NCBI RefSeq assembly: GCF_002101595.1
Contig: NZ_LQOM01000011.1
Coordinates: 1-64,000, forward strand
Length of the DNA: 64,000 nt
Reading direction: 5' to 3'
Source of the DNA: Mycobacterium celatum
Lineage (GTDB): Bacteria > Actinomycetota > Actinomycetes > Mycobacteriales > Mycobacteriaceae
In this document: piece after piece, positions 19,113 to 34,393 of the stretch
Numbering within the stretch: position 1 is the stretch's first letter
How the letters are laid out: every line of letters begins with the position of its first letter
Notes under the pieces: model-generated
Seen by the model: only the letters and a program-made list of their open reading frames with translations
Told to the model about the DNA's origin: nothing
The model's database searches: none
Made by a program: the position numbers and the translations under genes

Positions 19113-19925
19113 GTGAGCTATGTACTCGTCGAACATCCGCGGCCGTCGGTCGCGCTGATTACTCTCAACCGGCCGGAGCGGATGAACTCCATGGCGTTCG
19201 ACGTCATGGTTCCGCTCAAAGCGGCCCTGCAAGAGATCACCTACGACAACTCGGTGCGAGTGGTCGTGCTGACCGGGGCCGGCCGGGGTTTCTCGTCGGG
19301 CGCCGACCACAAATCGGCGGGGGACGTGCCGCACGTCCAGGGATTGACCCGGCCCACTTACGCGCTGCGCTCGATGGAGATTCTCGACGACGTCATCCTC
19401 GCGCTGCGGCGCTTGCATCAGCCGGTGATCGCCGCCGTCAACGGCGCTGCGATCGGCGGCGGCCTGTGCTTGGCACTGGCCTGCGACATCCGGATTGCGT
19501 CGACGGGCGCCTACTTCCGGGCCGCGGGCATCAACAACGGGCTGACAGCCAGCGAACTAGGGCTGAGCTACCTGCTGCCGCGCGCGATCGGCTCGTCGCG
19601 GGCGTTCGAGCTCATGCTCACCGGGCGCGACGTCGACGCCGAGGAAGCCGAGCGGATTGGCCTGGTGTCGCGCCGGGTTCCCGACGACCAGCTGCTCGAC
19701 ACCTGTTACGCGATGGCCGAGCGGATCGCGGCGTTCTCCCGGCCGGGAATCGAGTTGACCAAACGCACACTATGGACTGGACTGGACGCCGCTAGCCTGG
19801 AAGGGCACATGCAGGCCGAAGGCCTGGGACAGCTATTTGTTCGTCTGCTCACCGCCAACTTCGAGGAAGCGGTCGCCGCGCGCGCAGAGAAACGCGCGCC
19901 GGTGTTCACCGACGACCAGCCGTAA
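19113..19925 (+). CDS. echA12: Enoyl-CoA hydratase/isomerase family protein (EchA12-like)
   Basis: The product is a 270-residue crotonase. The two oxyanion-hole segments are present: GRGFSSGADHK near residue 65 and AAIGGGLCLALACD near 115. The general catalytic glutamate region ELGLSYLLPRAIGSSRA is also seen. It should act on acyl-CoA substrates in the cytosol, but specificity is not predictable. The GTG start at 19113 gives VSYVLVEHPRPSVALI. It lies directly after the thioredoxin gene, as Rv1472 follows Rv1471. Confidence 0.88.
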   Translation: MSYVLVEHPRPSVALITLNRPERMNSMAFDVMVPLKAALQEITYDNSVRVVVLTGAGRGFSSGADHKSAGDVPHVQGLTRPTYALRSMEILDDVILALRRLHQPVIAAVNGAAIGGGLCLALACDIRIASTGAYFRAAGINNGLTASELGLSYLLPRAIGSSRAFELMLTGRDVDAEEAERIGLVSRRVPDDQLLDTCYAMAERIAAFSRPGIELTKRTLWTGLDAASLEGHMQAEGLGQLFVRLLTANFEEAVAARAEKRAPVFTDDQP

Positions 19926-19999
19926 CCAGCCGTCCGGCGACGATGCAGAGCGCGGAGCGCGATGAGGAGAAGCCGGACAACTTAACAAGGAGAGTGACC

Positions 20000-21643
<1,644 letters not shown>

Positions 21644-21734
21644 CAGCGATTTCGCGAAATCGGTCCGACGCCGACGGTCACTTCCTAGGCTTAGCCGGGA
21701 GGGGTTCGGTTCCCAGTGAAGCGGGGAGGCGCCG

Positions 21735-21929
21735 ATGAGGAAATCGAAGAAACCGCGCGAACAATTGTTGGCCGAGTTGCGCCATGCATACGAGGGCGGA
21801 GCCAGCATCCGCAAGCTGGTGGCGTCCACCGGCAGATCGTACGGGTCGATCCACAGCATGCTTCGCGAATCGGGAACGTCGATGCGTAGCCGGGGCGGGC
21901 CCAACCACCGAACCCGCACAGCCCGGTAG
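21735..21929 (+). CDS. Small helix-turn-helix protein (Rv1473A-like)
   Basis: The product is a 64-residue basic protein. RKLVASTGRSYGSIHSML (residues about 26-43) is a clear helix-turn-helix, with recognition helix around GSIHSML. The tail is rich in Arg and Gly. A GGGGAGG ribosome site precedes the ATG. It corresponds to Rv1473A, annotated as a possible regulator. It lies tail to tail with the TetR gene at 13 bases. Target sites are unknown. Confidence 0.8.
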   Translation: MRKSKKPREQLLAELRHAYEGGASIRKLVASTGRSYGSIHSMLRESGTSMRSRGGPNHRTRTAR

Positions 21930-21941
21930 TCGGGTTGCCAA

Positions 21942-22505
21942 CTACCGTTGGCGCACCGAACCTTCGACGAGATCGAGGACGGCGGTAAGGCGTTGCGGGT
22001 CTTCGCCGGACGCCAGCCTGGCCACCAGCCCGTCGAGCACTAGGTCCAGGTAGCACTGCAGCACGTCGCTGGGGACGTCGTCGCGCAGCCGCCCCGCCTG
22101 CTTCTGCCGGCGTAGCCGATCCGTCGTCGCCGCCGCGAGTTCCGCCGAGCGCTCGGTCCACCCGCGGCTAAATGCGGGATCGTTCCGCAGCTTGCGGGCG
22201 ATTTCCAAACGCGTGACGAGCCAATCGAACTGGTCGGGAGCGGCGAGCAAGTCGCGCATCACCTGGATCAGGCCCTCTCGCGACGCGACAGCTGCCATCC
22301 GCTCCGCATCCTCGCGGGCCAGCTCGAAGAACAGCGTGTCCTTGTCGCGGAAGTGGTGGAAGATCGCGCCGCGTGACAGGCCGATGGCCTGTTCGAGTCG
22401 CCGCACCGTCGCCTTGTCGTAGCCGTACTCGGCGAAGCAGCGGCGGGCGCCGTCGAGGATTTGACGGCGTCGGGCCGCCAGATGGTCCTGGCTGACCTTC
22501 GGCAC
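21942..22505 (-). CDS. TetR-family regulator next to aconitase (AcnR-like)
   Basis: The product is a 187-residue TetR protein. The N-terminal HTH (KATVRRLEQAIGLSRGAIFHHF, core RLEQAIGLSRGAIFHHF, near 31-52) is followed by an alpha-helical ligand domain. It starts seven bases after the acn stop on the same strand, so it is co-transcribed with acn. In corynebacteria the regulator in this position, AcnR, represses acn. The same role is inferred here. No operator was identified with confidence upstream of acn. Confidence 0.88.
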   Translation of the reverse strand: MPKVSQDHLAARRRQILDGARRCFAEYGYDKATVRRLEQAIGLSRGAIFHHFRDKDTLFFELAREDAERMAAVASREGLIQVMRDLLAAPDQFDWLVTRLEIARKLRNDPAFSRGWTERSAELAAATTDRLRRQKQAGRLRDDVPSDVLQCYLDLVLDGLVARLASGEDPQRLTAVLDLVEGSVRQR

Positions 22506-22512
22506 CGGCGCC

Positions 22513-25323
<2,811 letters not shown>

Positions 25324-25544
25324 ATCAACTCCCGAGATTTAGTTCATCGGCGACCAGTCGCCGCGCACGGCTACGCCGCGCTTGCGATCGCCGCTCGTTG
25401 CTTCCGCCGACGGGCCGTGCCGGCGGTTGGTGCCACTTTAACAGTACGCTTGTCCTGCATTCCGCCGCCCGCCCATGCGCCTCAGTCTTGTCCTGTTGCC
25501 ACCGTGCTGTCAGGCGATCAGGGGAGGCGGTACGGTCTTGATCC

Positions 25545-26126
25545 GTGACCACCCCGCACGCGCCGTCCTACATTCCGGGCGAGATCTGCGGCACCGTCGG
25601 CCTCGATCCGTCCACCCCTCCCGATCAGTGCCTGGCGTTGGTCCGGGCACAGGTCGACTTCGAAGGGATCAGCGCGCCGCCGGATGTCGCACCGGGATTA
25701 CTCCAGGTGGTCAACCAGGCCCGCGCCGACGGCATCGACCTCAAGATCGTGGTGCTCGACCACAACCCGCCCAACGACCCGCCGCTGCGCGATGTCGCCA
25801 CCGTGGTGGGGTCGGACCATCCCGACGCCACCGTCCTGGTCCTCAGCCCGTCGTACGTCGGCTCTTACAGCACGCATTTCCCGCGGTCCACGCTGGAGAT
25901 CGGCGAAGACAACGCCAAGACCGGCAATCCGGTGGTGTCGGCGCAGAATTTCCTGCACCAGCTGACCACCCCGCAGTTTCCCTGGACAGCCTTCACAATC
26001 GTGCTGCTGATCGTGGTGCTGGCGGCCGCTGTCGGCACTCGGATCCTGCAATTGCGGGCCAGGCGCTCAGCAACGCCGACGGAAGAGCCTGAGGCGGACA
26101 AAGAGGACGCCGAACAGGGCAGCTAG
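25545..26126 (+). CDS. Membrane-anchored conserved protein (Rv1476-like)
   Basis: The product has 193 residues: a soluble N-terminal domain of about 140 residues, one transmembrane helix (FTIVLLIVVLAAAVGTRILQ, near 147-166) and an acidic cytoplasmic tail. No signal peptide is present, so the first domain is probably outside only if the helix acts as a reverse anchor. The domain has a TPM-like look (DGIDLKIVVLDHN), but this is weak. The position upstream of ripA matches Rv1476. Start is the GTG at 25545. Function unknown; envelope context suggested by neighbours. Confidence 0.8.
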   Translation: MTTPHAPSYIPGEICGTVGLDPSTPPDQCLALVRAQVDFEGISAPPDVAPGLLQVVNQARADGIDLKIVVLDHNPPNDPPLRDVATVVGSDHPDATVLVLSPSYVGSYSTHFPRSTLEIGEDNAKTGNPVVSAQNFLHQLTTPQFPWTAFTIVLLIVVLAAAVGTRILQLRARRSATPTEEPEADKEDAEQGS

Positions 26127-26191
26127 CTCCCTGTATGTAGCAATGCAGCGCGGCTACCGCGCGGGAATCTCACTTGGTGGCAAACTGTTCA

Positions 26192-26208
26192 GGTCACCAT
26201 TGGGTCAC
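26192..26208. promoter_or_regulatory. GGTCAC direct repeat upstream of ripA (possible MtrA box)
   Basis: GGTCAC occurs at 26192-26197 and 26203-26208, an exact 11-base period, in the 231-base gap before ripA. Tandem half-sites one helical turn apart are the usual layout for OmpR/PhoB-family response regulators. In mycobacteria MtrA is known to control ripA. Assigning this repeat to MtrA is inference. The AT-rich segment that follows (TAATTCGTTACTAAAG, 26229-26244) is a likely core promoter. Nothing else was recognised in the gap. Confidence 0.5.
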
Positions 26209-26357
26209 AATCATTTCAATTACACATCTGTAATTCGTTACTAAAGTTTCAATAGAGACTGGTGTGACTTACGGTGCAAGTGATGCTTCCGTTCTGCCCG
26301 TGCTTCCAGTGACATCTGGGGCCGACGCCACCGTCCGCGTTGAGCCATAGGAGACTA

Positions 26358-27761
26358 ATGAGACGCTTCCGCCGCGGCTCGCTTTCTCGTTTGGCCGCCT
26401 GCCTGTGTGTGCTGATGGTGGTGTGCACGCCGGGGCTGGCGATGGCGGACCCGGGGGCGGACACGCTGGGCGCGCTGATCGCCGACGTCGCGAAGGCGAA
26501 CCAGCGCCTGGAGGACCTCAGCGCCGCAATCAAGGCCGAACAGGAAAGCGTCAACAAGGCGCTGGTCGACGTGGAAACCGCGCGCGACAACGTCGCCGCC
26601 GCGCAGCACGACGTCGAAGTCAGCCAGCAGGGTGTCAAGGAGGCCAACGCGGCGATCGCCGCTGCCCAGCAGCGATTCGACAGGTTCGCGGCGGCCACCT
26701 ACATGAGCGGCCCGTCGGACAGCTACCTGACCGCCGCCGGCCCGGACGACATCATTGCCACCGCCACCGCGGGCAAGACGCTGTCCGCCAGCTCGCAGCG
26801 AGTGATGGAGAACCTCCAGCGCGCCCGCACCGAGCAGGTGAACAAGGAGTCGGCGGCGCGGTTGGCCAAGCAGAAAGCCGACAACGCCGCCGCCGAGGCG
26901 CAGGCCAGCCAGGACGCGGCGGTGGCGGCGCTCACCAACGCGCACCGCACGTTCGCCGAACAGCAGCAAGAGGTCAACCGCCTGGGCGCCGAGCGCGACG
27001 CGGCCCGGGCCAGACTTGACGCCGCCCGCAGTTGGTCGGCGCCGGGGGGCGGAACCGGCACCGGCCCGCGGGCGGCGTCTTCCCCTGGGGACCGCTGGGA
27101 TCCCGGCGCCCCGGGGGCGGCGTCGACCCGGCCCCACAACCCCGGGCAGTGGGACGGCGAGTGGGATCCCACGCTGCCGGCGGTGCCCAGCGCCAACGTC
27201 CCCGGTGACCCCATCGCCGTCATCAACACGATCCTCGGCATTTCGGCGACGTCGTCGCAGGTCACCGCCAACATGGGGAAGAAATTCCTGCAGCAGATGG
27301 GCATCCTCAAGCCCGACGACACCGGCATCACCAACGGCCGGATCCCGCGCGTTTACGGACGGCAGGCCTCCGAGTACGTGATCCGCCGCGGCCTGTCGCA
27401 ATTGGGCGTGCCGTACTCCTGGGGCGGTGGGAACGCGGCGGGACCGAGCCGCGGAATCGGCTCCGGATCCGACACCGTCGGCTTCGATTGCTCCGGGCTG
27501 GTGCTGTATTCCTTTGCCGGCGTGGGCATCAAACTGCCGCACTACTCGGGCTCGCAGTACAACCTCGGCCGCAAGATCCCGTCGTCGCAGATGCGCCGCG
27601 GCGACGTCATCTTCTACGGGCCGGGCGGCAGCCAGCACGTGACGATCTACCTCGGCGACGGCCAGATGCTCGAGGCGCCGGATGTCGGTCTGAAGGTCCG
27701 GGTCGCGCCGGTTCGCACCAGCGGTATGACGCCCTACGTGGTCCGTTACATCGAGTACTGA
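26358..27761 (+). CDS. ripA: Peptidoglycan endopeptidase RipA
   Basis: The product has 467 residues: signal peptide 1-33 (ending TPGLAMADP), a long coiled-coil prodomain rich in Ala, Gln and Glu (about 40-235), a Gly/Pro-rich linker, and a C-terminal NlpC/P60 domain (about 340-467). The catalytic Cys is in VGFDCSGLVLYSF (about C378) and the His in SQHVTIYLGDG. RipA cleaves D-Glu-mDAP bonds of peptidoglycan at the septum and works with RpfB in daughter-cell separation. A TAGGAGA site at 26348 sets the ATG at 26358. ripB follows after two bases. Confidence 0.95.
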   Translation: MRRFRRGSLSRLAACLCVLMVVCTPGLAMADPGADTLGALIADVAKANQRLEDLSAAIKAEQESVNKALVDVETARDNVAAAQHDVEVSQQGVKEANAAIAAAQQRFDRFAAATYMSGPSDSYLTAAGPDDIIATATAGKTLSASSQRVMENLQRARTEQVNKESAARLAKQKADNAAAEAQASQDAAVAALTNAHRTFAEQQQEVNRLGAERDAARARLDAARSWSAPGGGTGTGPRAASSPGDRWDPGAPGAASTRPHNPGQWDGEWDPTLPAVPSANVPGDPIAVINTILGISATSSQVTANMGKKFLQQMGILKPDDTGITNGRIPRVYGRQASEYVIRRGLSQLGVPYSWGGGNAAGPSRGIGSGSDTVGFDCSGLVLYSFAGVGIKLPHYSGSQYNLGRKIPSSQMRRGDVIFYGPGGSQHVTIYLGDGQMLEAPDVGLKVRVAPVRTSGMTPYVVRYIEY

Positions 27762-27763
27762 CC

Positions 27764-28471
27764 GTGAAAGGGCCTATGCTGCACAAGGTTTCGCGTCTCA
27801 TCGGGATGACACTGGCGGTGATCGGGCTGCTGCTCGGTCTGGCCGGGCCGGCCGCTGCCGAGGACGGCGCCTGGGACCCGACGCTGCCCCCGGTGATCAG
27901 CGCCGGCGCGCCGGGGGACCCGGTCGCCATCGCCAATGCCTCGCTGAACGCCACCGCCCAGGCCACCCAGACCACGATGGACCTGGGGCGGCAGTTCCTC
28001 GGGGGGCTCGGGATCAACCTGGGCGGCAACACCAACACCACCCCGGGCAGGATTCCGCGGGTCTATGGCCGCCAGGCCGTCGAATATGTGATCCGCCGGG
28101 CGTCGTCGCAGATGGGGGTGCCGTATTCGTGGGGTGGCGGCACCCCCAACGGGCCCAGCAAGGGCGTGGATTCCGGCGCCGACACCGTCGGCTTCGACTG
28201 CTCGGGCCTGATGCGCTACGCCTTCGCCGGGGTCGGCGTGCTGATCCCGCGGTTTTCCGGTGACCAGTACAACGCCGGCCGGCACGTCCCGCCATCGCAG
28301 GCCAAGCGCGGCGACCTGATCTTCTATGGCCCGGGCGGCGGCCAGCACGTCACGATGTATCTGGGCAACGGTCAGATGCTGGAAGCCTCCAGCATCGCCG
28401 GGAAGGTCACCGTCAGCCCGGTGCGCACGCCCGGGATGACGCCGTTTGTCACCCGGATCATCGAGTACTGA
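27764..28471 (+). CDS. ripB: Peptidoglycan endopeptidase RipB
   Basis: The product has 235 residues: a signal peptide (LAVIGLLLGLAGPAAAEDG) followed almost at once by an NlpC/P60 domain without the coiled-coil prodomain of RipA. Catalytic Cys is in GFDCSGLMRYAF and His in GQHVTMYLGNG. It is a secreted D-Glu-mDAP endopeptidase related to RipA. GTG 27764 or ATG 27776 may be the start; both keep the signal peptide. It sits in an operon with ripA. Confidence 0.92.
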   Translation: MKGPMLHKVSRLIGMTLAVIGLLLGLAGPAAAEDGAWDPTLPPVISAGAPGDPVAIANASLNATAQATQTTMDLGRQFLGGLGINLGGNTNTTPGRIPRVYGRQAVEYVIRRASSQMGVPYSWGGGTPNGPSKGVDSGADTVGFDCSGLMRYAFAGVGVLIPRFSGDQYNAGRHVPPSQAKRGDLIFYGPGGGQHVTMYLGNGQMLEASSIAGKVTVSPVRTPGMTPFVTRIIEY

Positions 28472-28614
28472 CTCGCCGGGCGCCGCCCACGTCGACGGAA
28501 TCCGGGCGGCCTGGAATAGTTGGACGAGGGCACGCCGCTGCCCCGGCGACGTTCGTCGTGCGAGCAGTCGCGTGTGGAGAGCTGTAGCAGGCTTGAGCCA
28601 GTAGGAGAGCATCG

Positions 28615-29736
28615 ATGACATCAGCAGGTGGCGCCAGCGGGTACCCCGGCCCGGGCGGGCCAACGACGACCCCGGCGCACTCGTCGTCGGACGGTGGCAA
28701 CGGACTGGCCGCCGAGGTGCACACTCTGGAACGGGCCATCTTCGAGGTCAAGCGGATCATCGTCGGCCAGGACCAGCTCGTCGAGCGGATGCTGGTCGGC
28801 CTGCTGTCCAAGGGCCACGTGCTGCTCGAGGGCGTGCCCGGTGTGGCCAAGACCCTGGCGGTGGAGACATTCGCCCGGGTGGTCGGCGGCACGTTCGCCC
28901 GCATCCAGTTCACCCCCGACCTGGTGCCCACCGACATCATCGGTACCCGCATCTACCGGCAGGGCAAGGAGGAGTTCGACACCGAACTCGGCCCGGTGGT
29001 GGTCAACTTCCTGCTGGCCGACGAGATCAACCGCGCGCCGGCCAAGGTGCAGTCGGCGCTGCTGGAGGTCATGCAGGAACGCCACGTCTCGATCGGCGGC
29101 AAGACCTTCCCGCTGCCCAACCCGTTCCTGGTGATGGCGACCCAGAACCCGATCGAGCACGAGGGGGTCTACCCGCTGCCGGAAGCGCAGCGCGACCGCT
29201 TCTTGTTCAAGATCAACGTCGGCTACCCCTCCCCGGAGGAGGAGCGCGAGATCATCTACCGGATGGGTGTGCGGCCGCCGGAGCCCAAGCAGATCCTGGC
29301 CACCGGTGACCTGGTGCGGCTGCAGGAGATCGCGGCCAACAACTTCGTGCATCACGCGCTGGTCGACTATGTGGTTCGCGTCGTCACCGCCACCCGCCAC
29401 CCCGAGCAACTCGGGATGAACGACGTCAAGAGCTGGATCGCGTTCGGCGCCTCCCCGCGCGCGTCGCTGGGCATCATCGCGGCCTCCCGGTCGCTGGCGC
29501 TGGTGCGTGGCCGCGACTACGTCATCCCCCAAGACGTCATCGAGGTCATTCCCGACGTGCTGCGGCACCGGCTGGTGCTCACTTACGACGCGCTGGCCGA
29601 CGAGATCTCGCCGGAGATCGTGATCAACCGGGTCCTGCAGACGGTCGCCATGCCGCAAGTGAATGCCGTTCCGCAGCAAGGACATTCGGCGCCTCCGGTG
29701 ATGCAGGGTGCGACGGCGGCGGCTAGCGGTCGGTGA
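28615..29736 (+). CDS. moxR1: MoxR-family AAA+ ATPase
   Basis: The product is a 373-residue MoxR ATPase. Walker A is GVPGVAKT at 73-80, Walker B LLADEINR near 133-140, and sensor 1 ATQNPIEHEG. The first 30 residues are Gly/Pro/Ser-rich. MoxR ATPases act as chaperones together with DUF58 and VWA partners, which are the next two genes, coupled by GTGA and ATGA overlaps. This three-gene set corresponds to Rv1479-Rv1481. Substrates are unknown; co-location with ripAB hints at envelope complexes. Confidence 0.93.
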   Translation: MTSAGGASGYPGPGGPTTTPAHSSSDGGNGLAAEVHTLERAIFEVKRIIVGQDQLVERMLVGLLSKGHVLLEGVPGVAKTLAVETFARVVGGTFARIQFTPDLVPTDIIGTRIYRQGKEEFDTELGPVVVNFLLADEINRAPAKVQSALLEVMQERHVSIGGKTFPLPNPFLVMATQNPIEHEGVYPLPEAQRDRFLFKINVGYPSPEEEREIIYRMGVRPPEPKQILATGDLVRLQEIAANNFVHHALVDYVVRVVTATRHPEQLGMNDVKSWIAFGASPRASLGIIAASRSLALVRGRDYVIPQDVIEVIPDVLRHRLVLTYDALADEISPEIVINRVLQTVAMPQVNAVPQQGHSAPPVMQGATAAASGR

Positions 29737-30686
29737 CTGAATCCAAGACGCCGGCGGTGGTCCATCCGCCGTCGATGCAGCGCGGTGAGATCGGCGACCC
29801 GAAGTTGTCGGCGGCGCTGCGTACGCTCGAGCTGACCATCAAACGCAAGCTGGACGGCCTCCTGCACGGCGACCATCTGGGCCTGATCCCGGGTCCGGGC
29901 TCGGAGCCGGGGGAGTCGCGCGAGTATGTGCCCGGTGACGACGTGCGCCGGATGGACTGGGCGGTCACCGCGCGCACCACCCACCCGCATGTCCGGCAGA
30001 TGATCGCCGACCGGGAACTCGAGACCTGGTTGGTGGTCGACATGTCGGCCAGCCTGGACTTCGGCACCAGCGTCTGCGAAAAACGCGACCTGGCGGTGGC
30101 GGCCGCCGCCGCGATCACCTTCCTCAACAGCGGCGGCGGCAACCGGCTCGGCGCGCTGATCGACAACGGGGCGCAGACCATCCGGGTACCGGCCCGGTCC
30201 GGACGCCAGCATGAGCAGACCTTGTTGCGTGCCATCGCCACCGCACCCAAGGCGCCGGTCGGGGTGCGCGGAAATTTGGCGGCGTCCATCGACGCGCTGC
30301 GCAGGCCGGAGCGTCGCCGCGGGATGGCCGTGATCATCAGCGATTTCCTCGGGCCGATCAACTGGCAGCGTCCGTTGCGCGCGATCGCCGCCCGCCACGA
30401 GGTGCTGGGCATCGAAGTGCTCGACCCGCGCGACGTCGAGCTGCCGGACGTCGGCGACGTCATCCTGCAGGACGCCGAATCCGGTGTCACCCGGGAGTTC
30501 ACCATCGACGAGCAGCTGCGCGACGACTTCGGCAAAGCGGCGGCCGCTCATCGCGCCGACGTGAAGCGCACGTTCCGCAGCTGCGGGGCGCCGCTGATGT
30601 CGCTGCGCACCGACCGCGACTGGATCGGTGACATCGTCCGCTTTGTCGAATCCCGCAGGCGCGGCGCATTGGCGGGGCGCCAATGA
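29733..30686 (+). CDS. DUF58 protein of the MoxR-VWA module
   Basis: The product is a 317-residue DUF58 protein, with the family sequence [21 protein letters not shown] near residue 56 (core [14 protein letters not shown]), followed by a vWA-like fold ([13 protein letters not shown]). It has no membrane helices, unlike many DUF58 proteins. GTG start at 29733 overlaps the moxR1 stop and its own stop overlaps the next gene. It is the expected MoxR partner. Corresponds to Rv1480. Confidence 0.9.
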   Translation: MTESKTPAVVHPPSMQRGEIGDPKLSAALRTLELTIKRKLDGLLHGDHLGLIPGPGSEPGESREYVPGDDVRRMDWAVTARTTHPHVRQMIADRELETWLVVDMSASLDFGTSVCEKRDLAVAAAAAITFLNSGGGNRLGALIDNGAQTIRVPARSGRQHEQTLLRAIATAPKAPVGVRGNLAASIDALRRPERRRGMAVIISDFLGPINWQRPLRAIAARHEVLGIEVLDPRDVELPDVGDVILQDAESGVTREFTIDEQLRDDFGKAAAAHRADVKRTFRSCGAPLMSLRTDRDWIGDIVRFVESRRRGALAGRQ

Positions 30687-31690
30687 GTGTGCCGTTGCTC
30701 GGCCCGATGACGCTCACCGGGTTCGCTCACGCGTGGTGGTTTCTGTTCTTCCTGGTCGTTCTCGGCATCGTCGCGCTCTACATCATCGCGCAGGTGGCCC
30801 GGCAGCGGCGGATGCTGCGGTTCGCCAACATGGAACTGCTGGAAAGCGTCGCACCCAAGCAGCCCACCCGCTGGCGGCACCTGGCCGCGATCCTGTTGGT
30901 GACGTCGCTGGTGCTGCTGACCATCGCGATGGCCGGGCCGACCCATGATGTGCGGATTCCACGCAACCGCGCGGTGGTGATGTTGGTGATCGACGTGTCG
31001 CAGTCGATGCGGGCCACCGACGTCGAACCCAACCGGATGGTGGCCGCGCAGGTGGCCGCCAAGGAGTTCGCCGGCGAGCTGACGCCCGGTATCAACCTGG
31101 GCCTGATCGCTTACGCGGGTACTGCGACGGTGCTGGTGCAGCCGACCACCAACCGGGAAGCGACCAAGGCCGCGCTGGACAAGCTGCAGTTCGCCGACCG
31201 CACCGCCACCGGCGAGGGCATTTTCACCGCGTTGCAGGCCATCGCCACCGTCGGCGCGGTGATCGGCGGCGGCGACACTCCACCGCCGGCGCGCATCGTG
31301 TTGTTCTCCGACGGCAAGGAGACGGTGCCGACCAACCCGGACAATCCCAAGGGCGCGTTCACCGCCGCGCGGACCGCCAAAGACCAGGGGGTGCCGATCT
31401 CGACGATTTCGTTCGGCACCCCGTACGGCTTTGTCGACATCAACGGCCAGCGTCAGCCGGTGCCGGTCGACGACACGACGATGAAGAAGGTCGCCGAACT
31501 CTCCGGCGGCAACAACTACAGCGCCTCGAACCTGCAGCAGCTCAAAGAGGTGTACGCGACGCTGCAGCAGCAGATCGGCTACGAGACCATCCGCGGCGAC
31601 GCCAGCGTCGGCTGGTTGCGGCTCGGCTCGCTGATCCTGGCGCTGGCCGCTCTGGCGGCAGTGCTGATCAACCGCCGCCTGCCCACTTAG
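30683..31690 (+). CDS. Membrane-anchored VWA-domain protein (Rv1481-like)
   Basis: The product has 335 residues: two N-terminal transmembrane helices (about 17-36 and 65-83), a von Willebrand A domain with a full MIDAS motif (DVSQS at 104-108, with a downstream TATGEG and SDGKE) and a C-terminal helix (about 308-328). The domain should face the cytoplasm or periplasm near the membrane and act with MoxR1. M. tuberculosis has Rv1482c after this gene; here the fabG1 promoter follows within 50 bases and Rv1482c is absent. Confidence 0.9.
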   Translation: MSVPLLGPMTLTGFAHAWWFLFFLVVLGIVALYIIAQVARQRRMLRFANMELLESVAPKQPTRWRHLAAILLVTSLVLLTIAMAGPTHDVRIPRNRAVVMLVIDVSQSMRATDVEPNRMVAAQVAAKEFAGELTPGINLGLIAYAGTATVLVQPTTNREATKAALDKLQFADRTATGEGIFTALQAIATVGAVIGGGDTPPPARIVLFSDGKETVPTNPDNPKGAFTAARTAKDQGVPISTISFGTPYGFVDINGQRQPVPVDDTTMKKVAELSGGNNYSASNLQQLKEVYATLQQQIGYETIRGDASVGWLRLGSLILALAALAAVLINRRLPT

Positions 31691-31720
31691 GGCCGCCGTG
31701 GCCAATAGTGGCCGCTCGGC

Positions 31721-32495
<775 letters not shown>

Positions 32496-32537
32496 GGCAC
32501 TGCGGCCCAACAACTTTCGCATACTCAAAGGACGGAC

Positions 32538-33347
32538 ATGGCAGGACTGCTCGAAGGCAAACGGATTCTGGTCGCCGGGATCATCACCGACGCGTCGATC
32601 GCGTTCCACATCGCCCGGGTCGCCCAGGAACAGGGCGCGCAACTGGTCTGCACCGGATTCGACCGGCTGCGGCTGATCGAGCGCATCCTGGACCGGCTGC
32701 CGCACAAGCCGCCGCTGCTGGAGCTCGACGTGCAAAACGAAAAGCACCTCGACACGCTGGCCGACCGGGTCATCGAGGTGATCGGCGAGGGCAACAAACT
32801 CGACGGCGTGGTGCATTCGATCGGTTTCATGCCACCGAGCGGCATGGGCATCAATCCGTTCTTCGACGCGCCCTACGAGGATGTCTCCAAAGGCATTCAC
32901 ATCTCGGCGTATTCGTACGCGTCGCTGGCCAAGGCGCTGCTGCCGATCATGAATCGCGGCGGCGCGATCGTCGGCATGGACTTCGACCCGACTCGCGCGA
33001 TGCCGGCCTACAACTGGATGACGGTGGCCAAGAGCGCGCTGGAGTCGGTGAACCGGTTCGTGGCACGCGAAGCCGGCCCGTACGGGGTGCGATCCAACCT
33101 TGTTGCCGCCGGGCCGATCCGGACGCTGGCGATGAGCGCAATTGTCGGTGGCGCGCTCGGTGAGGAAGCGGGCAAGCAGATGGAGCTGCTCGAGCAGGGC
33201 TGGGACCAGCGCGCGCCGATCGGCTGGGACATGAAGGACGCCACTCCGGTCGCCAAGACGGTGTGCGCGGTGCTGTCCGACTGGCTGCCGGCCACTACCG
33301 GGGACATCATCTACGCTGACGGTGGGGCGCACAATCAGTTGCTCTGA
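32538..33347 (+). CDS. inhA: NADH-dependent enoyl-ACP reductase
   Basis: The product has 269 residues, exactly the length of M. tuberculosis InhA, the last reductase of the FAS-II cycle and target of isoniazid-NAD adducts. Residues tied to resistance are in the wild-type state: I16, I21, S94 (VVHSIGF) and I95. Catalytic Y158 and K165 lie in [15 protein letters not shown]. The AAAGGAC site precedes the ATG. It shares one base with the hemH start. Confidence 0.98.
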   Translation: MAGLLEGKRILVAGIITDASIAFHIARVAQEQGAQLVCTGFDRLRLIERILDRLPHKPPLLELDVQNEKHLDTLADRVIEVIGEGNKLDGVVHSIGFMPPSGMGINPFFDAPYEDVSKGIHISAYSYASLAKALLPIMNRGGAIVGMDFDPTRAMPAYNWMTVAKSALESVNRFVAREAGPYGVRSNLVAAGPIRTLAMSAIVGGALGEEAGKQMELLEQGWDQRAPIGWDMKDATPVAKTVCAVLSDWLPATTGDIIYADGGAHNQLL

Positions 33348-34393
33348 TGGACTTTGACGCGGTCCTGCTGCTGTCCTTCGGCGGCCCCGAAGGCCCGGAG
33401 CAGGTGCGGCCGTTCCTGGAGAACGTCACTCGCGGCCGCGGTGTGCCGCCGGAACGCCTCGACGAGGTCGCCGAGCACTACCTGCATTTCGGCGGGGTGT
33501 CGCCCATCAACGGGATCAACCGCGCACTGGTCGCCGAACTGCAGGCTGAACTCGGGGGCAGCCTGCCGGTCTACTTCGGCAACCGAAACTGGGAACCCTA
33601 CGTTGAGGACGTCGTCGTGACCATGCGCGACAACGGGATTCGGCGCGCGGCGGTGTTCACCACGTCGGCGTGGAGCGGCTATTCCAGCTGCACCCAATAC
33701 GTCGAGGACATCGCCCGGGCCCGTCGCCAAGCCGGTGACGCTGCGCCGGAATTGGTCAAGTTGCGGCCCTATTTCGATCATCCGCTGTTCGTGGAGATGT
33801 TCGCCGACGCGGTCGCAGCGGCCGCACAGACCGTGCCGACGGGTGCCCGGCTGGTGTTTACCGCGCACTCCATCCCGGTGGCAGCAGACGAGCGTTGCGG
33901 GCCCCGGCTGTACAGCAGCCAGGTCGCGTATGCCGCGAGACTGGTGGCCTCGGCCGTCGGATATTCCGACTATGATCTGGTGTGGCAGTCGCGGTCGGGC
34001 CCGCCGCAGGTGCCATGGCTGGAACCCGATGTCGCCGAACATCTTTCGACGCTGACAGGCGCGGTCATCGTGTGTCCGATCGGTTTTGTCGCCGACCACA
34101 TCGAGGTGGTGTGGGACCTCGACCACGAGCTGCGATCGCAGGCCGCGCAAGCGGGGATCGCGTTCGCGCGGGCCGCCACACCCAACGCCGACCGCCGATT
34201 CGCCCGGCTTGCCGTCGATTTGATCGACGAACTACGTGAGGGCCGCGAGCCGGCTCGGGTGGTCGGAGCAGACCCGGTGCCGGGCTGTGGTGCCAGCATC
34301 AACGGCGCGCCGTGCGCGCCGCCACACTGCGTCGCCGAATGGTCGTCGCCGGCCGGCTTCAGCCACGCCAGGCCGACTGCAGAATCGCACTGA
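33347..34393 (+). CDS. hemH: Ferrochelatase (coproporphyrin III type)
   Basis: The product has 348 residues. The catalytic histidine is in [12 protein letters not shown] [2Fe-2S] cluster typical of actinobacterial enzymes is indicated by the cysteine in [11 protein letters not shown] and three near the C-terminus ([16 protein letters not shown]). In actinobacteria the enzyme inserts iron into coproporphyrin III (CpfC). It begins on the last base of the inhA stop. The gene is called hemZ in M. tuberculosis (Rv1485). The C-terminus overlaps the convergent gene by 35 bases. Confidence 0.93.
   Translation: MDFDAVLLLSFGGPEGPEQVRPFLENVTRGRGVPPERLDEVAEHYLHFGGVSPINGINRALVAELQAELGGSLPVYFGNRNWEPYVEDVVVTMRDNGIRRAAVFTTSAWSGYSSCTQYVEDIARARRQAGDAAPELVKLRPYFDHPLFVEMFADAVAAAAQTVPTGARLVFTAHSIPVAADERCGPRLYSSQVAYAARLVASAVGYSDYDLVWQSRSGPPQVPWLEPDVAEHLSTLTGAVIVCPIGFVADHIEVVWDLDHELRSQAAQAGIAFARAATPNADRRFARLAVDLIDELREGREPARVVGADPVPGCGASINGAPCAPPHCVAEWSSPAGFSHARPTAESH

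Noticed and set aside
21681..21720. IdeR-box-like TAGGCTTAGCC upstream of the small HTH gene
   Set aside because: Too few matches to the 19-base IdeR consensus and no iron-related gene adjacent.
26127..26357. c-di-AMP (ydaO) riboswitch before ripA
   Set aside because: The conserved ydaO core sequences were not found in the leader.
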